From NCBI GenBank assembly GCA_021299455.1, contig JAJTGQ010000056.1:1-46118 (forward strand): a stretch of 46,118 bases of DNA. Reading direction: 5' to 3'. The notes beneath the pieces are model-generated. The model worked only from the letters and a program-made list of their open reading frames with translations, was not told the DNA's origin and searched no databases. Source of the DNA: Flammeovirgaceae bacterium. Its GTDB lineage: Bacteria > Bacteroidota > Bacteroidia > Cytophagales > Cyclobacteriaceae. Shown here one piece after another: positions 24,030-32,694 of the stretch. How positions within the stretch are numbered: the first letter of the stretch is position 1; the number at the start of each line of letters is the position of its first letter. A program made the position numbers and the translations under genes.

Positions 24030-25649
24030 ATGAACAAAAAAATCATCTATTTCACCTCTCCTTTCATTTTGTTGGCGGTAATTTATTTTTTGGGGCCTAC
24101 TCCCGACAAGCCTAAATGGGATTTGACAATGCCCGCAGTTCCACAGGAATCAGAATCTTTGGAAGAGTATGTTGCTGATCAAGAAAGTAAACACAAACTA
24201 AAACCTGACAATGAAGCGCGTATCGTTTGGGCGGATAGCTCAAGGAAAAAGACCGAGTATAGTGTCATTTATCTTCATGGCTTTTCAGCAAGTCAAGAAG
24301 AGGGTGATCCTGTGCATGTCAATTTCGCAAAAAAGTTTAATTGCAATCTTTACCTCGCTCGACTGGCAGACCATGGTGTTGACACCACTGAACAACTTGT
24401 GTTGTTTACACCTGACCGGTGGTGGCAAAGCAGCAAAGAGGCGCTAGCTATCGGAAAGGCGCTTGGTGATAAGGTTATCATCATGAGTACATCTACGGGG
24501 GGAACAATGGCACTGCTATTGGCTGCTGAGTATCCACAGGATGTACATGCGCTGATCAATTTGTCACCCAATATCCAAATCTTTCATCCGTTGGCCTCTT
24601 TGTCCAACAATCCCTGGGGTTTACAACTGGCGAGGAAAGTGATAGGAGGCAATTATAATGTATCGAAACCCATTTACGGTGTGGATATGAAACTGCAAAA
24701 TCAGTATTGGAATGACAAATACCGCCTTGAGGCCGTTGGTCAGATGCAGGAAATGTTGGAAGATAAAATGACGGAGCAAACTTTTAAAAGAATAAAGGCA
24801 CCTTCATTATCGCTGTACTATTACAAAAATGAGGCAGAACAAGATTCAACGGTAAGGGTGAGTGCTATCCTTAAGATGAATGAGCTATTGGGTACTCCTG
24901 ATTCAATGAAAGTCGCTCTGGCCATTCCTGAAGCAGGCACTCATGTTATAGGATCGTACATACGCTCAAAAGATATCTTTTCTGTTGAGCGCGCTGCTGA
25001 GAATTTTGCGGTCGAAAAATTGGGGATGAAGATTAATTATGGGTTGAATCCAACAAAACTAGATGCTTACAAAAATAGTTTGAAGGCTAATCCCGATAAC
25101 GAGCTGATTGACTTAGAGAAATTCATACCGAATATTATGCTGGATATTCGCTATGCCACTACCAACAATTTTACCAAAGAAAAAATCTACAATTTGCCAA
25201 AGGCTTATTCGCGCAAGCCTGTCGCCATAGCTTTAAAAAATGCACAAGATGAGTTTAACAAACTGGGCTACGGCATAAAAGTATACGATGGGTATCGACC
25301 GTATTCTGCAACTGTAAAATTTTATGAAGTGATGAAAGGGGATACGATGTATGTAGCCAGTCCCTACAAAGGATCCAAGCACAATCGGGGTTGCGCTCTT
25401 GACATCACATTAGTTGATTTAAAAGCGAGAGCAGATTTAAAAATGCCAACCGAATGGGATACTGCTTCGAAGGAAAGCTGGGCAGACGCACCAGTAAGTG
25501 ATCCTATCATTGTCAAAAACAGAGAGACGCTTATTTCTATCATGGAAAAAAATGGCTTTAAAGTCTACACAGCCGAGTGGTGGCATTTTGATTTTGTGGG
25601 ATGGCAGAAATATGATGTAATGGATATTAATTTTGAGCAGCTTGATTAA
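24030..25649 (+). CDS. alpha/beta hydrolase fused to a VanX-type D-Ala-D-Ala dipeptidase
   Basis: This 539-aa protein has an N-terminal membrane anchor or signal segment (about 5-22, IIYFTSPFILLAVIYFLG). An alpha/beta hydrolase domain follows (about 70-325), with the HG turn at H83-G84 and a probable nucleophile S155 in STSTGG. The C-terminal M15D domain (about 365-530) resembles VanX: SKHNRGCALD supplies zinc ligands H451 and D458, and EWWH supplies the catalytic E516 and zinc ligand H519. VanX proteins cleave D-Ala-D-Ala; the hydrolase substrate is unknown. The reading frame is continuous. A TATCTTTA box at 24008 could be its -7 element. The frame extends to a TTG at 23985, but ATG 24030 opens the membrane segment normally. 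Confidence 0.85.
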   Translation: MNKKIIYFTSPFILLAVIYFLGPTPDKPKWDLTMPAVPQESESLEEYVADQESKHKLKPDNEARIVWADSSRKKTEYSVIYLHGFSASQEEGDPVHVNFAKKFNCNLYLARLADHGVDTTEQLVLFTPDRWWQSSKEALAIGKALGDKVIIMSTSTGGTMALLLAAEYPQDVHALINLSPNIQIFHPLASLSNNPWGLQLARKVIGGNYNVSKPIYGVDMKLQNQYWNDKYRLEAVGQMQEMLEDKMTEQTFKRIKAPSLSLYYYKNEAEQDSTVRVSAILKMNELLGTPDSMKVALAIPEAGTHVIGSYIRSKDIFSVERAAENFAVEKLGMKINYGLNPTKLDAYKNSLKANPDNELIDLEKFIPNIMLDIRYATTNNFTKEKIYNLPKAYSRKPVAIALKNAQDEFNKLGYGIKVYDGYRPYSATVKFYEVMKGDTMYVASPYKGSKHNRGCALDITLVDLKARADLKMPTEWDTASKESWADAPVSDPIIVKNRETLISIMEKNGFKVYTAEWWHFDFVGWQKYDVMDINFEQLD

Positions 25650-25732
25650 ACATTAGTCGTGAGACAAGTTATACATACATTGTGTTAATAGTGTTCAGAA
25701 ATTAGAATCTCCTACTTCTCGCATAACATCTT

Positions 25733-26065
25733 ATGACCATAGAAAAAGCCCAAACCCAAGTCGATCAATGGATTAAAACCCATGGCGTTCGCTATTTCAA
25801 TGAACTCACTAACATGGCCATCCTTACAGAAGAGGTAGGGGAGGTGGCCAGAATCGTTGCTAGAAGGTACGGTGAGCAATCTGAAAAAGAATCTGATAAA
25901 GAAAAAGACTTAGCCGATGAAATGGCTGACGTACTTTGGGTATTAATTTGCTTGGCCAATCAGACGGGCGTTGATTTAACTAAAGCCTTTGAGAAAAATC
26001 TAGAAAAGAAGACAGTCCGAGATAAGAACCGTCATCACGACAATCCGAAACTATCGAAGTCGTAG
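25733..26065 (+). CDS. MazG-like nucleotide pyrophosphohydrolase
   Basis: This 110-aa all-helical protein matches the short MazG/iMazG group: EEVGEVARIVARR and, later, DEMADVLWVLICLAN supply the acidic residues that bind Mg2+. It is expected to hydrolyse non-canonical or damaged dNTPs to monophosphates. The last 15 nt overlap the 3' end of the convergent comB gene. It is cytoplasmic, and no operon partner is visible. Confidence 0.9.
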   Translation: MTIEKAQTQVDQWIKTHGVRYFNELTNMAILTEEVGEVARIVARRYGEQSEKESDKEKDLADEMADVLWVLICLANQTGVDLTKAFEKNLEKKTVRDKNRHHDNPKLSKS

Positions 26066-26755
26066 CACTCCATTGATTAACCGGGGCAGCACCGTGTATT
26101 GATCAGGGGTAACACAAAATTTCAGGTCATCATGAATATTGAGTTTGTTCAGGCGCCTTACATGCGAGGAGGCGTTTAAGAAACTCACCATATCGTCTTT
26201 TGCAATATTATATAAATGCTGTGCGGCCAGAGGAGCATCACAATCCGGTCCTAGATAGTCTTTCAATTTGTCAACCAGTGCACCGGCAAAGAGCGTGTCC
26301 TCCAGGTTTACTTTGCCTTTCCAGCCCGCACAAACCACCAAGACGTTGTGTTCATTCAGCAACAAATATTTAGCGACTGCATTCAAGTTCAAGAAGGAAC
26401 CGATAATGACATCTTTCGCCCCTTTCGATTTTTCTATCGCCTGGGTACCATTGGTAGTTGTGAAGGCAATCTTCAATCCGCGGACTTGTTCGCCCATGTA
26501 TTCGAAAGGTGAGTTTCCCTTATCAAAACCTTCCACTTTTTTTCCATCACGCTCCCCCGAAATCACATAGCCTCTTAGCTTTAAGCTTTGGCACTCTTCC
26601 AAATTGGCGATGGGTGTAATGCTTTCCACGCCATGAGCAAAAGCAGTCACCATACAGGAAGTTGCTCTCAAAATGTCCACTACGACCACTGTTTTATCTT
26701 GCACCGGGTAGAGATGCATTAGTTCGGGGCTTAGGCAGACATCGATTGTTTTCAT
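26051..26755 (-). CDS. comB: 2-phosphosulfolactate phosphatase
   Basis: This 234-aa protein has ComB-family marks: VVVVDILRATSCMVTAFAHG near the start, GERDGKKVEGFDKGNSP, TTTNGTQAI and LEDTLFAGALVDKL. ComB dephosphorylates 2-phospho-3-sulfolactate; the pathway use in Bacteroidota is not settled and may concern sulfonate metabolism. It is the last gene of a probable operon gcvT-TPR-comB, with only 3-4 nt between genes. It overlaps the MazG-like gene tail to tail. Confidence 0.88.
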   Translation of the reverse strand: MKTIDVCLSPELMHLYPVQDKTVVVVDILRATSCMVTAFAHGVESITPIANLEECQSLKLRGYVISGERDGKKVEGFDKGNSPFEYMGEQVRGLKIAFTTTNGTQAIEKSKGAKDVIIGSFLNLNAVAKYLLLNEHNVLVVCAGWKGKVNLEDTLFAGALVDKLKDYLGPDCDAPLAAQHLYNIAKDDMVSFLNASSHVRRLNKLNIHDDLKFCVTPDQYTVLPRLINGVLRLR

Positions 26756-26758
26756 GGG

Positions 26759-27406
26759 CTATTTTTTTTGTACACTCTTAGAAAGAAGACAATCGCTAGG
26801 TATCGTTTTACAATTTCGTTGTAGATGGCTCGCTGACTTCGGATTACCTTTCAGTAAGGCCTGGCACCAATCGATACAGGCTTGCTCCATTTTTCCAATT
26901 TTATAAAGTGCAATGGCGCGATTGTGTAATGAATTGTCATGTTCCGGATTGTTTTTTAAAGCCAAGTTGAAGTCGTTTATTGCCAATTCAAACTTTTCTT
27001 GCTTTAGATAATTCGTGCCGCGCTGGAAGGGGTAATGAAAATTTTCCGGGTCCAATTTGATAGCATCTGAATAGTAGGGGAGTGCCTTAGCCAGACTATC
27101 GAGCTTTTCAAGCTGATCTCCGGCCTGAAAATAATACTCGGCCTCATCGGGCATTTGAAAAAGTAATACCCGATATTGATATAGGGACTCAGTATACATT
27201 TTTAAATTCGTCAGTGTGACCGCTAAGTTGAATCGATAAAGAGTTGTTTCGGGGTCTGCCTTTACAAGTCTTTCGAAAATTGCCTTCGCCTCTTGGTATT
27301 TCCCTTGCTCCATCAATGCGATACCCTTGTTATTGATATCTTCGTCAATTTGAGCAACCAAGGTATTCGCAAAGAACAAGAACAGAATCAACCAAACTGA
27401 CTTCAT
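26759..27406 (-). CDS. exported tetratricopeptide repeat protein
   Basis: This 215-aa protein starts with a signal peptide (MKSVWLILFLFFANTLVAQ). About four TPR units follow between residues 22 and 190, recognisable from the repeated pattern of A, F/Y and P-N/D-x-E/A positions such as KADPETTLYRFNLAVTL and KNNPEHDNSLHNRAIALY. It should be periplasmic or envelope-associated and act as a protein-interaction scaffold; no partner can be named. It lies 4 nt after gcvT and 3 nt before comB. Confidence 0.85.
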   Translation of the reverse strand: MKSVWLILFLFFANTLVAQIDEDINNKGIALMEQGKYQEAKAIFERLVKADPETTLYRFNLAVTLTNLKMYTESLYQYRVLLFQMPDEAEYYFQAGDQLEKLDSLAKALPYYSDAIKLDPENFHYPFQRGTNYLKQEKFELAINDFNLALKNNPEHDNSLHNRAIALYKIGKMEQACIDWCQALLKGNPKSASHLQRNCKTIPSDCLLSKSVQKK

Positions 27407-27410
27407 TGAC

Positions 27411-28496
27411 CTAGCTAATCAAAGGTGTTTTACTGACGATCGCTTTTAATGCTTTATTTCTTACGTCAATGAAAATTTCTGTCCCTACTGCAGCATTTGC
27501 AGTCGTTACATAACCCAAACCAATCCCAATACCTAGCATCGGTGACTGAGTTCCTGATGTGACTTTACCGATCACATTGCCAGCTGAATCTTTAATCGGA
27601 TAGTCATGACGTGGAATTCCCTTATCAATCATCTTGAAGCCCACTAATTTTCGCGAAACGCCCGTTTCTTTTTGTTTTTGAATATTCGCAGAATTCGTGA
27701 ACGCCTTCGTAAACTTGGTAATCCAACCCAGCTCACCTTCTAAAGGAGACGTGGTGTCATCAATATCATTTCCATAAAGGCAAAATCCCATTTCAAGACG
27801 CAGCGTATCCCGCGCGCCAAGGCCAATCGGCTTGATGCCCTCGTTCTTACCGGCATCAAAAATTGCCTGCCAAACTTTTTCAGCGTTTTCTTTATTGACA
27901 TAAATTTCAAAGCCACCTGCTCCCGTGTAGCCGGTATTGCTCAAAATGACATTGGGTATTCCGGCCAATTCGCCAACGGCAAAATGGTAGTACTTAATTG
28001 CGGAGAGGTCGGTGGAAGTGAGTTTCTGTAATACTCCCACAGCCTTAGGCCCCTGAACGGCAAACAAGCAAATGTCATCTGAAATGTTTTTCATGTCAGC
28101 TCCTTTGCTATTGAATTTTGAAATCCAGTTCCAATCTTTTTCTATGTTGGATGCATTGACTACAAGTAAATAGTCATTATCCTTTACCTTGTACACAATA
28201 AGATCATCTACAATGCCGCCCGTTTCATTAGGGAGACATGAGTATTGGGCTTGCCCGTCAACTAGTTTGCTGGCATCATTGCTTGTTACGCGCTGAATCA
28301 AATCCAGTGCATTCGGCCCTTTGATCGTAAATTCTCCCATATGTGAAACATCAAAAACGCCCACACCATTCCGAACGGTCATGTGCTCTTCGATATCGGA
28401 AGAATACCGTACCGGCATATTGTATCCAGCAAAGGGAACCATTTTGGCACCTAGCTTTTCGTGTACTGCGTTTAAGGGAACAAACTTCATCTCCAT
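27411..28496 (-). CDS. gcvT: glycine cleavage system aminomethyltransferase (T protein)
   Basis: This protein of about 360 residues transfers the aminomethyl carbon of glycine to tetrahydrofolate. Marks are [17 protein letters not shown] near the start, [11 protein letters not shown], the [14 protein letters not shown] block, [18 protein letters not shown] and [11 protein letters not shown] near the C-terminus. The long frame begins with TTG at 28517; the ATG at 28496 (MEMKFVPL) or 28490 (MKFVPL) fits the family better. The other gcv genes are not in the window. It is the first gene of a tight operon with a TPR gene and comB. Confidence 0.95.
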   Translation of the reverse strand: MEMKFVPLNAVHEKLGAKMVPFAGYNMPVRYSSDIEEHMTVRNGVGVFDVSHMGEFTIKGPNALDLIQRVTSNDASKLVDGQAQYSCLPNETGGIVDDLIVYKVKDNDYLLVVNASNIEKDWNWISKFNSKGADMKNISDDICLFAVQGPKAVGVLQKLTSTDLSAIKYYHFAVGELAGIPNVILSNTGYTGAGGFEIYVNKENAEKVWQAIFDAGKNEGIKPIGLGARDTLRLEMGFCLYGNDIDDTTSPLEGELGWITKFTKAFTNSANIQKQKETGVSRKLVGFKMIDKGIPRHDYPIKDSAGNVIGKVTSGTQSPMLGIGIGLGYVTTANAAVGTEIFIDVRNKALKAIVSKTPLIS

Positions 28497-28629
28497 GGAA
28501 AAAACATTTAAACTCAAAAGTATGAAGTGTTTTTGATAAAAATATAGTTATTATTCTTTTATAGATTATTCGATTACCAAAAGAACCATTTACAGATTTT
28601 TCCCAGAGTCTATCAAAAAGTCATCTGTC

Positions 28630-31623
28630 TCATTCGGATTCTAGAATAGAAAGTAGTTCTTGGTTTGCGGTTATGAATCTCTTGAAAGCTGACTCGGTCA
28701 TCAATTGTTTTAACGAAAAGATAGCGTCTTTTAGTTCGTTCTCAAATCCAAGTTTGGCAGTTACTTTCACATATTCTTTTAACAGCTTTACCGAATTCGG
28801 CTTTGCGAGTAGGCCATTTACTAAAATACTATGGGATTTTAGGCGATCGGGATCCGACAGGAAAAACTGAGCAGATGACAAAATACCCTCTTCAAATTGA
28901 TCGTTCGTAGCTGCCAAGTATGTAAATTGGTCAAATGCAAGGCTAGTTTTGTTTAGGTGTTTATTAAGCATCGCTTGCAGGTATATTTCTTCATTTAAGT
29001 AGTATTCCGGTAACTTTAGGTTCATTTGCTTTTGAAGATAATCCCAGTTACTTTTTTTGGTTGCCAAGATGAGGTTCAAAAAAAGAATGTCATTGGACAA
29101 CTTTTGGTCGGTAGGCTTTAAATCTCTCAATAGTTCTAAGTAAGATATAGATATATCGATTTCATCGTTAATAAAATATTTTTTGCTTCGTTCGAACAGA
29201 GTTCGCGCTTTAATGGTCTCATCACCTATGGCACTCAAAACATTCTGAAACAAAAGAGAATCATTAAGCGCAATCCGATATTTGCAGAAGTCATGTTTCT
29301 CAATGTCATTCAAATAGATCACGTCTGCCGGAGAACATGTAAGAATTTTTTGATATCGGGTTGCCAATTTTGAAATAGTAGAATCTTTGTAAACGGCAAG
29401 ATCACTCCACATCTCACTGGCTTTTTTTGAATCTCCTGCCTCAGTACGACTCAGCGCTTCATAAAGCTGTGCTACAAAGATGTCTTTTCCAGCTACAGTG
29501 AAGTATTGAATGGCTTTAAGAGGGTTTTCTTGTTCGAGGTGCCAGACACCTAACAACATATAGTATTTTGGTTTGCCAAACGAATATGCAAGTTCTTGAG
29601 CTAATTCAATGCCTTTATTAATAAATCCTTTTTCATAGTAGGATTGGCTGATAGAATAAAGCAATGACTCTTTAAAATAGTCATTTGTTGGTTTGCGAGC
29701 CAGGGTGAGAACGTAGCTTAGCGATGAAGTATCAAGTGTAATTCGTTGATTGATAATTTGATTGCATAATAAAGTTGCCTGTTTTACCGAAAGTGTAGTA
29801 TCCTTTAGTTTATTGAAAGAAAGATTTAATTTAAGTTGCTGTGCATTGGCAAGCGCCAGGGCATTTATTTTGGCTCCTTCTTCTTGCATGTTAAGAAGTT
29901 TGTATAAAGAATCGGCAGGGAACTTAGGATCATATTGTGCAATTGTTGCCAAAAGATTTGTTTCGGCTAATTCTTTCGTCTTAGTTGAGTTTCTTGCTTG
30001 TTGAAAATAGAAGAATGCTGAATCGACCAATCCAAGTTTTGCAAAAGAAACGCCCTGGGCTATTTGAAGTCTACCACTGGCCGGAAATTTTTTTAAACCT
30101 TCTCCTAACGTTACCGATGCTCGGAGGTTATTCCCATAACGTGCGTAGGTATCACTTAAATTGACAAAAGCCATTTCGCTAGGGCTGCTTTCTAGAATCC
30201 TGGAATATTGTTGTTGCTCTTTTTTTTCTTTTGCATGGTACTGATAGAGTTTAGCCAAACAGTAGTTAGCATGATGGTTTTGCTCTCTAAAACTTAGAGA
30301 TTTTTTGTAATATCCTTCGGCCAAAAGGAGATCCCCCTCTGCAAAATATAGGTCTGCCTGAGCAGTGTACAATGCTGCATATACTTTATTTGTGTAGGTG
30401 CTCCAAGGTGAAGCGTATGACAAAAAAGCAAACGTTGCGATAAGGCTCATTAAGCGGAACGTAAAAAAGGGCATCGTAGCTGGTTTGTAAAGAACTCTGT
30501 ACACGGGCAGATTGGCAACCAGCATCGGTGAAAAGTTCGAAATAACATAAAGAATGAAAATGAGCCCATAGCCTAGGTGACTAAAAAGAACTAGGTCATC
30601 CAAGGCATCGATGATTGTATCACTACTCGTTACAAAGAAAAACAGTAAACTGCCATAGGAAATAATCAGACATCCGACATATAGAAAAACTGCACTAGAT
30701 GCGGTGCTTACTTTATTTGAAAATAGAGGATAGCGTTTGTTCACTCCCCACAGACCAAAAATACTTGATAGCGTAAACAAGAAAAACAGGTTAACAGTAA
30801 ATAGATCCCAAGAAAGGATTCTTTCTTTTACTAGGTAAGTAAGGAGTAGGTAAAAAAAGTAAATCCCGGAAACCAGAAAAAAATGAAAGGCACTTTTTTT
30901 TGGATGGATGCCACTTGTCACAACTGGTATAAAAAAAGCTATAACTTCATGTGAGATCATCAACATAAATACGATGGTCGTCACGATCGCAACAATTAAT
31001 CCATTTGCTGCTAAATGTAAAAACGGTTGTGGTGTTTCACTTCCAATTGATAGCATTACGCCAAGGATGCTTGAAAGTAGAAGGAAAGCAATAAGTCTTT
31101 TGCCGAAAGGCGTCTCTTGGCGAATAGTCTGAAAAAAAAAGGCGAGGCCAACAAAGAGAATAATAAATAGAGCTGAGGTCAGTTTAGTCGTCAAGCCAAA
31201 CGGTAAGAGTGTTTCGATCTGCAGGCTGGAAATTGCAATGATTAGCAAACCACCACCTATTAAGAATGATATTCGTTTTAGCGTAGAAATAAAGGTTGCT
31301 ACAATATTTAGACCGATAACAAGAGATATCAGCAGGCCTTGATACGCAAAGGGCAGGGGCTGCAATGCGCTACCAGCGAAAGTTTCAAATAGTAAATGAT
31401 TATCCCCAGGTATGTTTATGTTTAGCAACCCAACTTGAAAAGTTCTAATTGATATTTCAGCAACCTCCAGTCGTTGATATTGATCCCAGAGAAAAGCTAG
31501 CGAAGAATCTTGAAAATAGATAATCCAAAAGGCTGTCACTATTAAAATCGCTGGGATTACCAGCAACCAGAATAGTCTGCGGTCTTCGATAGACCAGTCT
31601 TCCCAAAACTGAATCGTTGGCAT
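28630..31623 (-). CDS. large polytopic membrane protein with C-terminal TPR-like region
   Basis: This 997-aa protein has about ten to eleven membrane helices in the first 420 residues, including long hydrophobic runs such as LFWLLVIPAILIVTAFWIIY. About 570 residues of helical, TPR-like repeats follow, with the pattern visible in AQADLYFAEGDLLLAEGYYK and ALANAQQLKLNLSFNKL. No catalytic motif is recognised. The repeats probably lie outside the membrane and bind proteins. It starts 3 nt after gatC, in a likely operon with plsC and gatC. Similar TPR membrane proteins occur in Cytophagales as hypothetical proteins. Function unknown. Confidence 0.75.
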   Translation of the reverse strand: MPTIQFWEDWSIEDRRLFWLLVIPAILIVTAFWIIYFQDSSLAFLWDQYQRLEVAEISIRTFQVGLLNINIPGDNHLLFETFAGSALQPLPFAYQGLLISLVIGLNIVATFISTLKRISFLIGGGLLIIAISSLQIETLLPFGLTTKLTSALFIILFVGLAFFFQTIRQETPFGKRLIAFLLLSSILGVMLSIGSETPQPFLHLAANGLIVAIVTTIVFMLMISHEVIAFFIPVVTSGIHPKKSAFHFFLVSGIYFFYLLLTYLVKERILSWDLFTVNLFFLFTLSSIFGLWGVNKRYPLFSNKVSTASSAVFLYVGCLIISYGSLLFFFVTSSDTIIDALDDLVLFSHLGYGLIFILYVISNFSPMLVANLPVYRVLYKPATMPFFTFRLMSLIATFAFLSYASPWSTYTNKVYAALYTAQADLYFAEGDLLLAEGYYKKSLSFREQNHHANYCLAKLYQYHAKEKKEQQQYSRILESSPSEMAFVNLSDTYARYGNNLRASVTLGEGLKKFPASGRLQIAQGVSFAKLGLVDSAFFYFQQARNSTKTKELAETNLLATIAQYDPKFPADSLYKLLNMQEEGAKINALALANAQQLKLNLSFNKLKDTTLSVKQATLLCNQIINQRITLDTSSLSYVLTLARKPTNDYFKESLLYSISQSYYEKGFINKGIELAQELAYSFGKPKYYMLLGVWHLEQENPLKAIQYFTVAGKDIFVAQLYEALSRTEAGDSKKASEMWSDLAVYKDSTISKLATRYQKILTCSPADVIYLNDIEKHDFCKYRIALNDSLLFQNVLSAIGDETIKARTLFERSKKYFINDEIDISISYLELLRDLKPTDQKLSNDILFLNLILATKKSNWDYLQKQMNLKLPEYYLNEEIYLQAMLNKHLNKTSLAFDQFTYLAATNDQFEEGILSSAQFFLSDPDRLKSHSILVNGLLAKPNSVKLLKEYVKVTAKLGFENELKDAIFSLKQLMTESAFKRFITANQELLSILESE

Positions 31624-31626
31624 AAT

Positions 31627-31914
31627 TTATTCCAGAACTTTTGGCACACGAAAATAGTCTTCGTCTTTCTTTGGAGCGTTCGACAGCACTTCAGCGTGTG
31701 TTAGATTGACCTTTGCTACATCATCACGTAAAACATTGATTTCGTGACTCATCGTGGTGAGGGGTGCAACGCCATCTGTGTTGACTTCATTTAACTTTTC
31801 AACAAAAGTGAGCATGTTGCTCATGTCGCGCAGCATTTGATCGTTATCTTTCTCACTGATTTCGAGCCGAGAAAGGTGTGCGATTTTTTGAAGTGTTTCT
31901 AGATCTAATTTCAT
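31627..31914 (-). CDS. gatC: Asp-tRNA(Asn)/Glu-tRNA(Gln) amidotransferase subunit C
   Basis: This 95-aa protein matches GatC: LQKIAHLSRLEISEKDNDQM, MLTFVEKLNEVNTDGVAPL, HEINVLRDDVAK and the C-terminal KKDEDYFRVPKVLE. It belts the GatA-GatB heterodimer that makes Gln-tRNA(Gln) by transamidation. gatA and gatB are not in the window, as is usual in Bacteroidota where gatC is separate. It lies 8 nt after plsC and 3 nt before the 997-aa membrane protein gene. Confidence 0.93.
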   Translation of the reverse strand: MKLDLETLQKIAHLSRLEISEKDNDQMLRDMSNMLTFVEKLNEVNTDGVAPLTTMSHEINVLRDDVAKVNLTHAEVLSNAPKKDEDYFRVPKVLE

Positions 31915-31922
31915 TGAGATAA

Positions 31923-32645
31923 CTAACTTTTTGATAATTCACTTTGAATCACGGAAAACACCTTCTGTTTTAACAACGAAATGCTTTCCAACGTCATACC
32001 TTTTGTTTCGATCGCCTCATGAAAGATTACTTTGACTTTGCCTGCATGCAAAATCATTTTTTTCTGATCAGGCAAAATTATCCAATTATAAGGGATCGTG
32101 ACGGGTACAATGGGTATTTGTTTTTCAATGGCGGTTCGAAAGGCACCGTCTTTGAAAGGCACCATTTGGGGTGGATTTTTGGTTGCCATCCCGCCTTCCG
32201 GGTAAATCACAAGGCTTTTTCCCGAATCAATTGCTCTCATGCTAGCCAACATTGTTTCCGACCGACTGCGCATACTTTTTCGGTCGACCGTGATATGTAG
32301 TTTGCGGTACATAAACCCAAAAAATGGAATTTTTTCCATATCATTTTTACCAACGAAAACGGCATTGATCGGATTCAGACCCATTGTTGGGATATCAAGA
32401 TAGGAGAAATGGTTGGGGCAAAAAATATACTGACGACTACTGTCTAATTTTCCACGAGTCTCGACTCGAAAGGGTAGGAAGCAAAAGATAAACATCAGCC
32501 TCGCCCACCAGCGATTGAAAATACCGACTAATTTAAATTTCTCCCGAAAAAAAATTGGAATCAATAGCAGTGGCAAAAAAAGGAAAAACAAGAAGGAAAA
32601 AACAAAAAAGCCGTAGATGGTATGTACTACTCTAATCAATTTCAT
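31923..32645 (-). CDS. plsC: 1-acyl-sn-glycerol-3-phosphate acyltransferase family protein
   Basis: This 240-aa membrane-bound acyltransferase has an N-terminal hydrophobic anchor (about 8-33), the catalytic HX4D motif in NHFSYLD, the glycerophosphate-binding block VDRKSMRSRSETM and YPEGGMA, and the late VPVTIPYNW. It is expected to add the second acyl chain in phosphatidic acid synthesis; related enzymes act on other lysolipids. It is transcribed with gatC. An M24 peptidase gene lies 49 nt upstream on the same strand. Confidence 0.88.
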   Translation of the reverse strand: MKLIRVVHTIYGFFVFSFLFFLFLPLLLIPIFFREKFKLVGIFNRWWARLMFIFCFLPFRVETRGKLDSSRQYIFCPNHFSYLDIPTMGLNPINAVFVGKNDMEKIPFFGFMYRKLHITVDRKSMRSRSETMLASMRAIDSGKSLVIYPEGGMATKNPPQMVPFKDGAFRTAIEKQIPIVPVTIPYNWIILPDQKKMILHAGKVKVIFHEAIETKGMTLESISLLKQKVFSVIQSELSKS

Positions 32646-32694
32646 TCGCTACATAATTCATAACAGTCAGTTTTGCCGCGTATTTTTTCTTGGG

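Noticed and set aside
24030-25649. VanX-type domain as evidence of vancomycin resistance.
   Set aside because: No vanH, vanA-type ligase or vanRS genes are nearby. VanX-like dipeptidases have housekeeping roles in many bacteria, and Gram-negative cells are not normally vancomycin targets.
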